Assembly (NCBI RefSeq): GCF_013141715.1
Contig: NZ_WHOA01000257.1
Span: 1 to 64,000, forward strand
DNA from: Paenibacillus phytorum
GTDB lineage: Bacteria > Bacillota > Bacilli > Paenibacillales > NBRC-103111
Direction of reading: 5' to 3'
Length of the DNA stretch: 64,000 nucleotides
Within the stretch, counting starts at the first letter, position 1, and the number at the start of each line of letters is the position of its first letter. The notes under the pieces are model-generated. The model was given only the letters and a program-made list of their open reading frames with translations. It was not told where the DNA came from and ran no database searches. The position numbers were made by a program, and so were the translations under genes. This document shows, one piece after another, positions 50,215 through 58,943 of the stretch.

Positions 50215-51108
50215 ATGTTGAAACAAGGCGTATTACCAAGAGCAGGACTGTCACCGCTGGAGCTGGAGGAAGTTCGGAAGCTTTGGGAGGTTTGTAATAG
50301 CCATGACCATATCGAGATTAAACTGAATTGGAGCACACTATCGGATCGTCCGTCTGGCGTGACGAATGACTTTCTATTTTATCAAAATGACCGTCTTGTC
50401 GGCTTTTTGGCTATATATTGCTTTATGTCTACGGAAGTAGAGATTAGCGGGATGGTGCATCCAGAGGCGCGGCGCCAAGGTATTTTTGGCCAAATGGTTC
50501 AAACAGCGATAGCCGAGTGCCGGCGCAGGGAAGTACCGAAGCTGATTTTTATTAATGAGCGTGGGTCGGAGAGCGGCAAAGCTTTCCTTACGAATCTTGG
50601 CGCAACATACAGTTTTTCTGAATATGTCATGGAGCTTCAAGAGCAAGCGGCAGAGACTCCACAAGATTCAGCTATGAATGAATTCATTGCCATTCGTTTA
50701 GCGGATGTACAGGATACGGAGCTGCTGGTTAAGCTCAATATGTCAGGGTTCAACATGTCGGAGAGCGACACGAGAGAGTATGTCACCCAAACCATAACCG
50801 GCGACAAAGAGCGGACGTGGATCGCGGAGCTTGGCGAGAAGCGAGAGCCCATTGGGAAGATTGGTGCCATGGTCGAAGCAGAAGAGAGTGGATTCATCTA
50901 TGGCTTTAGTGTAGTGCCGGCGTATCGGGGCAAAGGCTATGGGCGGCGTATTTTGAGCCAAACAATAACAGAATTAAAACAGCTGGATCATGCTAGTTTC
51001 ATTAAGCTGGAAGTATCTGTTGAGAACGAGAAGGCTTTAGGCTTATACGAATCATGTGGTTTTAAGACGAAAAATGCGAATGACTATTACGTGCTTCTAC
51101 TCAGCTAA
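50215..51108 (+). CDS. Double-GNAT acetyltransferase
   Basis: 297 residues. Two GNAT domains: the first (about 5-145) with MVHPEARRQGIFGQMVQTAI and the second (about 160-297) with SVVPAYRGKGYGRRILSQTI, both with intact acetyl-CoA loops. GGAGG is five bases before the ATG at 50215 and eight before the TTG at 50218; either can be the start. It is divergent from sigY with a 154-base shared region, and a decayed copy of part of it lies on the other side of the sigY operon. Confidence 0.88.
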   Translation: MLKQGVLPRAGLSPLELEEVRKLWEVCNSHDHIEIKLNWSTLSDRPSGVTNDFLFYQNDRLVGFLAIYCFMSTEVEISGMVHPEARRQGIFGQMVQTAIAECRRREVPKLIFINERGSESGKAFLTNLGATYSFSEYVMELQEQAAETPQDSAMNEFIAIRLADVQDTELLVKLNMSGFNMSESDTREYVTQTITGDKERTWIAELGEKREPIGKIGAMVEAEESGFIYGFSVVPAYRGKGYGRRILSQTITELKQLDHASFIKLEVSVENEKALGLYESCGFKTKNANDYYVLLLS

Positions 51109-51112
51109 AAAG

Positions 51113-51160
51113 ATAAAAAGGATAGAGAGGCAGCCTTGGCTGCCTCTCTATCCTTTTTAT
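51113..51160. terminator. Terminator after the GNAT gene
   Basis: ATAAAAAGGATAGAGAGG-CAGC and its exact complement form a perfect 22-bp stem with loop CTTG and a T-run on the 3' side. Confidence 0.92.
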
Positions 51161-51164
51161 AGTT

Positions 51165-51249
51165 GATAAGAAAGTATAAGTTTATACTGTAGCTTCGCAT
51201 CAACCTTAACAAACACGGTCGTCCCTGAAGGACGACGAAGTCGTTTATC
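51165..51249. repeat. 85-bp dispersed repeat, copy 2 (MITE-like)
   Basis: Same orientation as the copy at 14844-14929 and about 90% identical. GATAAG and TTTATC ends are kept. A short third piece, ATAAGAAAGTATAA, recurs at 51259-51272. Like copy 1 it sits a few bases after a terminator. Confidence 0.8.
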
Positions 51250-51274
51250 ATTGAAAGAATAAGAAAGTATAAAG

Positions 51275-51385
51275 TTTTCTGAGGCATGAGAGAATGAGAT
51301 GATTCCATTGCACATAATCCAATCTGCACCTCATAATGATATACCCATTCCTTAGAATACTGCACATTTTCCATTGGGAGTGGAT
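51275..51385 (-). repeat. Inverted relatives of palindrome array A
   Basis: Read on the minus strand, 51275-51330 contains ATTGGATTATG-TGCAATGGAATC followed by TCTCATGCCTCAGAA, matching the first unit of array A and its right spacer (33169-33210). A weaker unit (AATTGG...CCAATGGAAAA) lies at about 51368-51405. No gene is supported in the gap 51109-51781. Confidence 0.6.
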
Positions 51386-51445
51386 CTAGCCAATTCATAT
51401 TCATATTGTTGCAAAGCGTACAATAACCTACAGCCGGTACACAAG

Positions 51446-51637
51446 CTGTAAAGATGTTTTTCATCGTTACAGTCGCGAGGGGGAAGTGAAAACGTGTCTC
51501 TAACGATGTTTTGCATTCTTACAAACGATAAAAAAGCAGTTTTATGCCGCTGAGCGAAGCTGTAAAGATATTTTTTATCGTTACAGATACAAGGGGATGT
51601 GGAATCGTGTCTGTAACCATATATTTCATCGTTACAG
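51446..51637. repeat. Array C: four 27-bp imperfect palindromes spaced 51/63/51 bp
   Basis: Units at 51446-51472, 51497-51523, 51560-51586 and 51611-51637 follow CTGTAACGAT-N(5-7)-ATCGTTACAG. Units 1 and 3, and 2 and 4, are most alike, including the sequence between them, so a two-palindrome block is repeated after 114 bp. The same 114-bp period is seen in array B, whose palindrome is different. Confidence 0.82.
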
Positions 51638-51781
51638 ACGAGAAGATGGCGGATTGGTATCTTAACGAGTGAGTGATAGCAAGAGAAGTTCGTTCCCCAT
51701 GCAAAAAAAAGGATTTAGACAATAACCCGCCCATCGGTCAGGTTTTATTTGCGTAACCCTTGTCTATGGGTGGGGAGCTTG

Positions 51782-52189
51782 TTATTCATTCTCGGCGAAA
51801 TCCTGAGACACAGCCGACTGATCATAATGGTCTCTTGCCTGTTCTACATCGGAATAATGATCGACCGTCCATTTTTTTAACTCCTGCATCGGTTTTAACA
51901 AACTTTCACCGAGTGGAGTTAGTGAATAGTCAACACGAGGTGGAATGGTTGGCGTCAGATGGCGCATGACAAGTCCGTCCCTTTCCAGTTGACGCAAGGT
52001 TTGGGTTAGCATTTTTTTGGAAATGCCTTCAATACGCCTTCCCATCTCTCCATATCGTGCGCTGCCATTCTCCAAGGCATAGAAGACAAGCACCGTCCAT
52101 TTGCTCGAAATGATCTCAAGCATTCTGCTGTAGCCGCAAACTTTCAAGGATATGTCAGGATGGTTTCGTTTGTCGGTGAAGAACATCAT
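51782..52189 (-). CDS. HxlR-family transcriptional regulator
   Basis: 135 residues with the winged-helix signature of the family: ISSKWTVLVFYALENGSARY then GISKKMLTQTLRQLERDGLV and a beta-wing with PPRVDYSLTPLG. A Cys near residue 13 (LKVCGYSR) matches the redox-sensing Cys position of YodB-type members. Divergent from a quinone-oxidoreductase-like gene with a 112-base shared region containing GCACC-TTTT-GGTGC (52202-52215). Such pairs commonly respond to quinones or aldehydes. Confidence 0.9.
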   Translation of the reverse strand: MMFFTDKRNHPDISLKVCGYSRMLEIISSKWTVLVFYALENGSARYGEMGRRIEGISKKMLTQTLRQLERDGLVMRHLTPTIPPRVDYSLTPLGESLLKPMQELKKWTVDHYSDVEQARDHYDQSAVSQDFAENE

Positions 52190-52301
52190 TTACCTCCTAA
52201 TGCACCTTTTGGTGCCCAGTGAACAAATAAGTGCCTACTTACTCAATTTTATTTGATGGGCTAATATATGTCTATATTGAGTTGTGAAGGAGAGATACCC
52301 T

Positions 52302-53315
52302 ATGAAAGTTATTCAAATCCAAGGTGGTTATGGTCTTACACATGTCAAGCAGGCAGAACGCCAAATACCGGTTCCGGGGCCAAATGAGGTGCTTATTAAG
52401 GTTCGTACGGTTTCCCTGAACTCCCGTGATCTGGGTGTCATTGGTGGTTTCTATCAACCCGATCTGTCGAACCCGTTGGTACTGACTTCAGATGCTGTTG
52501 GCGAGGTTGTTGCTCTTGGTGCGCAGGCATCCAGATTCAGTATTGGCCAACGGGTCAGCGGCATTTTTACGCAAAGTTGGATTTCTGGTGAAGCGACCCA
52601 GGCCAACTGGAGTAGCACGCTTGGCAGTCCGCTGGACGGGATGCTGGCTGAATACGTGGTCTTGCCTGAGCAAGGACTTGTGCATGTACCGGATTACCTG
52701 ACAGATGCGGAGGCAGCAACGCTTCCATGTGCGGGAGTGACGGCTTGGCATGCAATTATCGAAGAAGGGGGTGTCAAAGCAGGCGATACGGTTGTGGTGC
52801 AGGGGACGGGAGGCGTTTCTTTGTTTGCACTGCAATTCGCCAAGCTTCAAGGAGCGTCCGTTATCGTGACGTCAAGCAGCGATGAGAAGCTCGAGAAAGC
52901 CCGTCAGCTGGGTGCGGATTTTGGGATTAACTACAGGGTTCATCCTGAATGGGAGAAAGAGGTACTGAAGCTTACCGAAGGTCGAGGTGCAGACCATATT
53001 ATTGATGTGGGCGGAGCGGAGACACTTAATCAATCTATCACAGCACTTCGTGTTGGAGGCCGAATCAGCATCGTTGGACTTCTCTCCGGCGGCTCGGTAG
53101 AAGGTTTCCACGTGGTGCCCGCGATTTTGCGCAGGGCGCGGCTTCAGGCTATTAATGTGGGGAGCAGAGAGATGTTTGAATCCATGAACCGTGCCATTAC
53201 GAATCATAAACTTCGTCCTGCGATTGATCGCGTTTTCCGATTTGAACAGGCTATTGACGCTTTCAAATATTTCGAAAATGGTTCTTACTTCGGAAAGATC
53301 TGCATTACGCTTTGA
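52302..53315 (+). CDS. Zinc-independent alcohol dehydrogenase-like / quinone oxidoreductase
   Basis: 337 residues from the ATG at 52302, nine bases after AAGGAG. Medium-chain dehydrogenase fold with VSLNSRDLGVIGGFY, GEVVALG and the nucleotide motif VQGTGGVSLFALQFAKLQGA. The catalytic Cys-His-Glu zinc ligands of true alcohol dehydrogenases are absent. It probably reduces quinones or activated carbonyls with NADPH under control of the divergent HxlR regulator. Confidence 0.9.
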   Translation: MKVIQIQGGYGLTHVKQAERQIPVPGPNEVLIKVRTVSLNSRDLGVIGGFYQPDLSNPLVLTSDAVGEVVALGAQASRFSIGQRVSGIFTQSWISGEATQANWSSTLGSPLDGMLAEYVVLPEQGLVHVPDYLTDAEAATLPCAGVTAWHAIIEEGGVKAGDTVVVQGTGGVSLFALQFAKLQGASVIVTSSSDEKLEKARQLGADFGINYRVHPEWEKEVLKLTEGRGADHIIDVGGAETLNQSITALRVGGRISIVGLLSGGSVEGFHVVPAILRRARLQAINVGSREMFESMNRAITNHKLRPAIDRVFRFEQAIDAFKYFENGSYFGKICITL

Positions 53316-53364
53316 CTCAACATAAGAAATGGCATCATATCATTTTTAAAATATGCTTTGGTTT

Positions 53365-53385
53365 GGGGTAAGCGGTGCTTACCCC
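53365..53385 (+). other. Hairpin between convergent genes
   Basis: GGGGTAAGC-GGT-GCTTACCCC is a perfect 9-bp stem without a T-run on either strand, placed between the oxidoreductase gene and the convergent UMP kinase gene. Confidence 0.6.
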
Positions 53386-53399
53386 TGATAATCTAGGGA

Positions 53400-54134
53400 T
53401 TAATGAAAAATAAGTTCGGATGAACCGCTGATGATCGTGCCTGTATTCTGACCTTCACAAATTTCTTTCATGGAGCCAGGCTTATCGAAGTTGAAAACAT
53501 GCATAGGGATTTGATAATCTCGCGCCAGAATGAAGGCGGACTGATCCATGACCTTGAGGTCATTTTGGATAACGTCGTTATAGTGGAGTGATTTGTACTG
53601 AAGAGCTTCCTTATGGTGCTTCGGATCTTTATCGAAAACACCGTCAACCCCCTGCTTCGCGACGAGAATCGCTTCACAGTTGACTTCAATGGCTCTTTGG
53701 ACCGATGGATAATCGGTGGTGACGAAAGGCTGCCCATTACCGCCAGCGAAAATAACGATGTACCCTTTTTCCAAGTGATGAATGGCCCTCAGTCGGATGA
53801 AAGGCTCTGCCACCGAAGCGATCGGAATCGCAGTCATGACGCGCACTTCAGCTTCGCTCTTCGCTTTGAGAACACCGCGCAGCATCAAGCTGTTGATGAC
53901 GGTAGCAAGCGTGCCGATATTATCAGCCTCTGCCTTCTCGATTCCCCAACTCTCGCCCATATTCCCGCGAAAAATATTTCCTCCGCCTATCACGATGCAC
54001 ACTTCGACACCTAGATTGACAACGGTCATAATCTCATTGGCAATGTGATTAAGCTGCGTAGGATCAAAGCCAAACTCACTATCTCCAGCTACTGCCCCGC
54101 CACTAAGTTTAATTAGGACCCTTTTGTACCGCAT
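53400..54134 (-). CDS. UMP kinase paralogue (PyrH-like)
   Basis: 244 residues from the ATG at 54134, eight bases after AGGAG; the ATG two codons earlier is too close to the site. The amino-acid-kinase fold of bacterial PyrH is clear: YKRVLIKLSGG, IGGGNIFRG, IGTLATVIN, VDGVFDKDPK. Several usually conserved positions differ: LSGE is LSGG, TDTAAALRA is TDYPSVQRA, and ATKVDG is AKQGVDG. The gene is not in the usual tsf-pyrH-frr cluster, so I take it as a second, divergent copy. Activity and specificity are open. Confidence 0.8.
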   Translation of the reverse strand: MRYKRVLIKLSGGAVAGDSEFGFDPTQLNHIANEIMTVVNLGVEVCIVIGGGNIFRGNMGESWGIEKAEADNIGTLATVINSLMLRGVLKAKSEAEVRVMTAIPIASVAEPFIRLRAIHHLEKGYIVIFAGGNGQPFVTTDYPSVQRAIEVNCEAILVAKQGVDGVFDKDPKHHKEALQYKSLHYNDVIQNDLKVMDQSAFILARDYQIPMHVFNFDKPGSMKEICEGQNTGTIISGSSELIFH

Positions 54135-54220
54135 ATCCATCTCTCCTCCCAGATGAGAAAATCTGTCGTATTGACCATAACCATAAGTACGACCTGCGCC
54201 GGTGGGCGCATTGTACCCAT

Positions 54221-54254
54221 AAAAAAACACTAAAGCAATGAATGCTTTAGTGTT
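54221..54254 (-). terminator. Terminator of the MFS gene
   Basis: On the minus strand AACACTAAAGC and GCTTTAGTGTT pair around ATTCATT, followed by seven T residues. Confidence 0.88.
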
Positions 54255-54354
54255 CCATGAATGAGAAATAGGAAAAGTTCACGTTGCTAACATCAACAGG
54301 ACCCTTCATACGCCTCACACCTTCCGTCTATGTTTAAAAGTTATTGTACACGAA

Positions 54355-55680
54355 TTAAGAGGAAGAATGCAATTTCTGCGGCACACGCATATGAACGAAC
54401 AGACCAATCACGACTAGGATCAAGAGAGAGCCCAAGGCTACGCGACTAGCCAGGTTGCCAGATGACGCTAGCGCCCAGGTAATCGTACCATAGAGTGCAG
54501 GCCCAACGATCGAGGACACTTTACCTGAAAAGGCGAACAATCCGAAGAATTGACCGCGTTTCTCTTCCGGCGTTAGCTCAACAATCAGTGTGCGGGAAGT
54601 GACCCACATGGCGCCCATAGATACCCCATACAAGCTGCCGGCAACCCAGAATATGCTCTGACTAGTTGCAAATGCCGCTAAGGAGATCGCAATAATAAGG
54701 ATGAAGGCGACGATGGTCACTGCTCTTTTGGGACCAATATTTCTGGCCACATAGCCGAAAAGGAACGAACCGATGATGCTTGATACCGTTGAAACGAGGT
54801 AAAGAAGAATGAATTGCCCCGTGGTGAAGCCCATAACGGTATTCGCGTAAATGGCCATCACGGCAATCGCCGTGGCAATCGCATCGTTAAAGAAGAAGTA
54901 GGCGATCATGAACAAGAAGGCAGCTCGGTACTTTCTTGCTTCTTTGAACGTATCCCAAATCTCACGGTAACCGCTGAGGAGCGACTTTTTCCCGCTGACG
55001 GGCTTCTGAGGCTTCTCTTTGTAAAAAAACATGATCGGTAAAGAGAAGATCAGAAACATAAGCGCACTAGGGATGAACGTATTTTCAAAATGATTGCCAT
55101 TGATCAATGGAAACACGATAAGTCCAACTAATGTACCGACATAACCAACCGCTACGCCAACTCCGGAAATGATGGGGATTTCACGTGCATTACCCAGATC
55201 CGAAATCATTGAATCGTAGAAGATTAAGCTTGAATTGTAAAAGAATTTGGCGACCATGAAAAAGAAAATCACGCCTAGTATGGAGGTGTTGAGTCCCATC
55301 CACTGCTGGTCTGTATGCCAAAGGGCCGAAGCGCCCATGAGCAGAGTTGCCGCGATAGCAATAAGCGTAAAGGGAACGAGGTAAGCCTTCTTTTTACCTG
55401 TCCGGTCAATCCAAACCCCAAATAAGGGAGACAACAACACGAGGAAAAAGCTGGATATCGCATTGGAGTAAGTAATGAAAGTACTGGCGATCTGATTTAA
55501 TTCTTCGCTCTTGCCTAACGTTTCTTTTAAATAAAATGGATAAAACACAGTCACGATATTGGAGGAAAAAATCGTATTCGCGAAATCGTACATCGCCCAA
55601 GCGAATATCGGTAAGGAGAAGAACAGGGTCCAGACTTTACGTGCTTGCACCTTATTGGAAGCGGATTCAAGCTTTGCCAC
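54355..55680 (-). CDS. MFS transporter, UMF1/Atg22-like family
   Basis: 441 residues from the GTG at 55680, which has AAAGGTG eight bases upstream; earlier codons are open but unsupported. Twelve membrane helices, with WAMYDFANTIFSSNIV at the N-terminus, DRTGKKK between helices 2 and 3 and SRTLIVELTPEEKRGQFFGL in the second half, as in the UMF1 family of MFS proteins. Some members export amino acids; the substrate here is unknown. Confidence 0.88.
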   Translation of the reverse strand: MAKLESASNKVQARKVWTLFFSLPIFAWAMYDFANTIFSSNIVTVFYPFYLKETLGKSEELNQIASTFITYSNAISSFFLVLLSPLFGVWIDRTGKKKAYLVPFTLIAIAATLLMGASALWHTDQQWMGLNTSILGVIFFFMVAKFFYNSSLIFYDSMISDLGNAREIPIISGVGVAVGYVGTLVGLIVFPLINGNHFENTFIPSALMFLIFSLPIMFFYKEKPQKPVSGKKSLLSGYREIWDTFKEARKYRAAFLFMIAYFFFNDAIATAIAVMAIYANTVMGFTTGQFILLYLVSTVSSIIGSFLFGYVARNIGPKRAVTIVAFILIIAISLAAFATSQSIFWVAGSLYGVSMGAMWVTSRTLIVELTPEEKRGQFFGLFAFSGKVSSIVGPALYGTITWALASSGNLASRVALGSLLILVVIGLFVHMRVPQKLHSSS

Positions 55681-55855
55681 TAGGGTCACACCTTTCCTTC
55701 TCATCAATTGGTATTTCTCTAGTATATTGGCTATAAGGCCGAGAAATCCCTCTGTATTTACAATAAAAAAACTCTCCCTCTTATTAATTTGGAAGGAGAG
55801 AGAGTATGCCGCTATGGTTGCATGGATTGTCTAACCGAAGGCTCTCTTTGATGCG

Positions 55856-58738
55856 TTATGCATCCGATTGCGGCTTTTTGATTTCGACCTCGATCATATC
55901 CATGCTCTCTTTCATTTCAAGCACATCGATGCCGTTACGCTGTAAGGTGGTCGAAAGCTTCTCTTTATTTTGGGCGGGGAAAACGTACGCATTACTTTGC
56001 TTATTATCGAGGAGACGTTTCGCCACCTGGACAAGACGTTCCATTGTGAACGGCTTTTTGAGATATTTCTCAATCTCTTTCTCGTGATAATCATGAGGTG
56101 GATCGAGCGCTGTTGAAACGATAACAGGGGTCTGATAGTGCACTGGATGACGGTATAAATCAGCGATGAAATCCCAACCTGTTTTGGCGCCTTCTAGATG
56201 AATATCGACGATAAAAAGAATCGGTCCCTCGTCTTTACAGCGATTAAGCGCAATAATGCCCTCTTCAGCAGAACGAAGCTGCATGGAGGGGAGCCCCAAC
56301 TTGTTCAATGCAACTTGAATGAGCTTCGCCAGATTATCGTCATCTTCGAAAATAACAATTTGACCATCCATGGTTGAAATCTCATATAGATCGAACTCAA
56401 TTCGGAATGTTGTACCTTGTCCCATTTCGGATGTATAGGAGATATGACCGTTGTGTCCTTCTACAATCTCTTTGACAATAGCGAGACCTAAGCCGGTACC
56501 CCCAATCTGACGTCGGTCGGAGTTATCGACACGAAAGAACTTGGAGAACATTTGGTCACGGGCTTCCTCTGGGATGCCGAGTCCGTAATCTTGAATCGCT
56601 ATGGTGATTTTACCTTGGTCGACAGTTAGGTGAATATCAATGTGATCTGCTCCTGGCGAATACTTAATCGCATTGCTGATCAGGTTGTCGAATACTTGAC
56701 GAATACGGTCAGCATCGGCTCTCACATATAGTTCCGTTTCTTGCTGATGAATGAGAATACGATGGTTATGCTTATCCTGCCACTGCTCGACGATCTCTTG
56801 CAAAGTAGGCAGCAGATTGACTGGAGAGAAATGATACAGTTGTCGACCGGACTCCATCCGCTGCAAATCAAGGAAATCGTTGATTAAATTCGATAAGCGA
56901 TGTGCTTCTTTATAAATGGTTTCCATATATTTCTTTTGTTTCTCTTGTGAAAGATCCCGATGCAGCAAGATCTCGATAAAGCCAAGCACACTGGCAAGGG
57001 GAGTTCGCAGCTCGTGAGATACAATACTAATGAATTCATTCTTCATTTCGTCAATTCGCTCTTCTTCGGTGCGATCACGGAATACGAATAAGTAGCCTTG
57101 CTGTTCGGTATCTTCGCTGACTACGGTCGCATATAGCTCCGCGTGTTGGACCTGATCCTCAAGCTCGAAACTAAAGCGTTGTGTGAGATTAGACAGTGAG
57201 CCATCGATCAGCGCTTCAATGGATGATGCTACGCCTATAAAGCTCGGAGAATCGGCAGCTATTTCGTGACTGCTATCAACTAGGTTCTCGCCTATGCGTT
57301 CATTTAAACTGAAATACCGATGCATTCGATGATTGGAAAAAAGGATGGTACCTTGCGAATCACACATCATCATGCCCTCATGTGCGGATTCCAAAATATT
57401 TTGAATCAGATCGCGCTGCCCTTCGATGAGCTGCTTCTCCGTTGTTAATTGATCATTCAGCTCTGCTAAGCTGGCAGCTTGCCCTAGCCTCTCGTCATTC
57501 ATAACCTGCGCGTAGAAGGCGAGTCCGAACTGACGAACTAAACCTTTGGTCAATCGTTGGTTACTTTCTTGAAAGAGGGAGCTTTGATAGCTTGTTAGCA
57601 GTAAGAAGCCAATGACCTTCTGTTTATCGTCCAAGAGAGGGACATATTGATCGACAGCTTGTGTCATTCCCCCATGGACACCTTGTTCATGACCGAATAC
57701 ATCTCGTGTATGCACAATAGGTGTCCCTTCATCGAAAACACGCCTAGCTGGTCCAAAAAGCTCTCTCTGACTCCAATTAATATGATCCTTCGGATAACCA
57801 ATGGAATGAATGACTTCATAAGATGAAGCGTCCTCTGTGTAACGTTCCATGACGACCAGAGCCGCATCCTGCGATAACGAATTGAGCAGAGCTGGCAGCG
57901 TATGTTTCAAGAAATCTTTCAGCTTCACGTAGCCTGTAAGCTTCTCCTGATAGGACGAGATGAGTTCCAAATCCCTTTCTCGTTCGGATAGCTTCGCGAG
58001 TGTGATCTGCTGTTCCTCCTGCTGGGCCATAATCTCCTCATTCTGCGTCTCCAAGCTCTCAGCCATATAGCGATACGTTTCCTCGCTTCTACGAATCTCT
58101 TCTTCGGCAAGATAGGCTCGATAGGAAATGAAAATGGACATTCCACCTGCAATTAAGGCAATAATACTGCCGACCATTGTAATCGTACGGGAGGTTTTAC
58201 CTGCATTAAGGGAAGCTGTATAGGCATCTGACGTGATTTGCTCTATGGACTTCTCGATGCTTACATGAACAACTCGGTAGCGATCCATCATCGTTTTGCC
58301 GGACGCAATGCGAGCTTTCGATTCTTCTGTTTTTCCAGCACGAACCAACTCCAATTGTGTGTCGAAGAACTTCTGTAAATTATTAATAGCTGGTATGGCT
58401 TGCGTGTCCATAATGAGCTGCAAAGTGGGATACTTTTTATCGTATTGGCTGATCATGTTCAGATCAAGTTCCAGCTGCTTTTTACCAGTCGTATAGGGCT
58501 CCAGGTATTGCTCATTCCCCGATAATTCAAAACCGCGGATACCCGTTTCTTGGTTAATCAAATCTTTAAGCAGGCTGTTCGTTGTGTTGGAAATCGGAAT
58601 GGAATCGTGCACGAGCGCATTGCTTTCATTTTCCATATTACGAGAGGCGATAAAGTTGGATACACTCACAAATACTAGTAAAACAACGATTAAAATAACG
58701 TATAGCATGGAGATCCGAGATCTCGTGAATGACTTCAT
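55856..58738 (-). CDS. Hybrid sensor histidine kinase with CHASE3, GAF and receiver domains
   Basis: 960 residues. Membrane helix 1 (about 10-30), extracellular CHASE3 domain (about 35-185, with NQETGIRGFELSG), membrane helix 2 (about 190-212), a coiled coil, a GAF-like domain (about 270-430), a PAS-like domain (about 455-570), HisKA with the phosphoacceptor His in VSHELRTPLAS, HATPase_c (about 690-800, with GGTGLGLAIVKEI), and a C-terminal receiver (about 825-940) with EDDD, IVDIHL as phospho-Asp site and LKKPF. No separate response regulator gene lies beside it. It is divergent from a YkuI-like c-di-GMP protein. Confidence 0.93.
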   Translation of the reverse strand: MKSFTRSRISMLYVILIVVLLVFVSVSNFIASRNMENESNALVHDSIPISNTTNSLLKDLINQETGIRGFELSGNEQYLEPYTTGKKQLELDLNMISQYDKKYPTLQLIMDTQAIPAINNLQKFFDTQLELVRAGKTEESKARIASGKTMMDRYRVVHVSIEKSIEQITSDAYTASLNAGKTSRTITMVGSIIALIAGGMSIFISYRAYLAEEEIRRSEETYRYMAESLETQNEEIMAQQEEQQITLAKLSERERDLELISSYQEKLTGYVKLKDFLKHTLPALLNSLSQDAALVVMERYTEDASSYEVIHSIGYPKDHINWSQRELFGPARRVFDEGTPIVHTRDVFGHEQGVHGGMTQAVDQYVPLLDDKQKVIGFLLLTSYQSSLFQESNQRLTKGLVRQFGLAFYAQVMNDERLGQAASLAELNDQLTTEKQLIEGQRDLIQNILESAHEGMMMCDSQGTILFSNHRMHRYFSLNERIGENLVDSSHEIAADSPSFIGVASSIEALIDGSLSNLTQRFSFELEDQVQHAELYATVVSEDTEQQGYLFVFRDRTEEERIDEMKNEFISIVSHELRTPLASVLGFIEILLHRDLSQEKQKKYMETIYKEAHRLSNLINDFLDLQRMESGRQLYHFSPVNLLPTLQEIVEQWQDKHNHRILIHQQETELYVRADADRIRQVFDNLISNAIKYSPGADHIDIHLTVDQGKITIAIQDYGLGIPEEARDQMFSKFFRVDNSDRRQIGGTGLGLAIVKEIVEGHNGHISYTSEMGQGTTFRIEFDLYEISTMDGQIVIFEDDDNLAKLIQVALNKLGLPSMQLRSAEEGIIALNRCKDEGPILFIVDIHLEGAKTGWDFIADLYRHPVHYQTPVIVSTALDPPHDYHEKEIEKYLKKPFTMERLVQVAKRLLDNKQSNAYVFPAQNKEKLSTTLQRNGIDVLEMKESMDMIEVEIKKPQSDA

Positions 58739-58943
58739 AGCAATCGGTCACCTAGATTCTAATAGGATGAAAGGATGTACTAAAAATTCGACATGTGTCT
58801 ACAAACTCCTTTTAAAAACGATCATGTTATGTTTTCTTCCATCAATGCATTGCAAGATAGGGAAATGTCGTTTAAAATATGATTCATTACACGATTGATG
58901 TTAAGTTTTAAGATCATCGAAGTTTGCTTGAGGAGGGCGCACA

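Noticed and set aside
51105..51464. 119-codon minus-strand frame in the repeat-rich gap
   Set aside because: It crosses a terminator, the MITE-like copy and inverted array-A units; no start signal.
51446..51637. CRISPR-like array
   Set aside because: Four degenerate units with unequal spacing and related spacers; a tandem duplication explains it.
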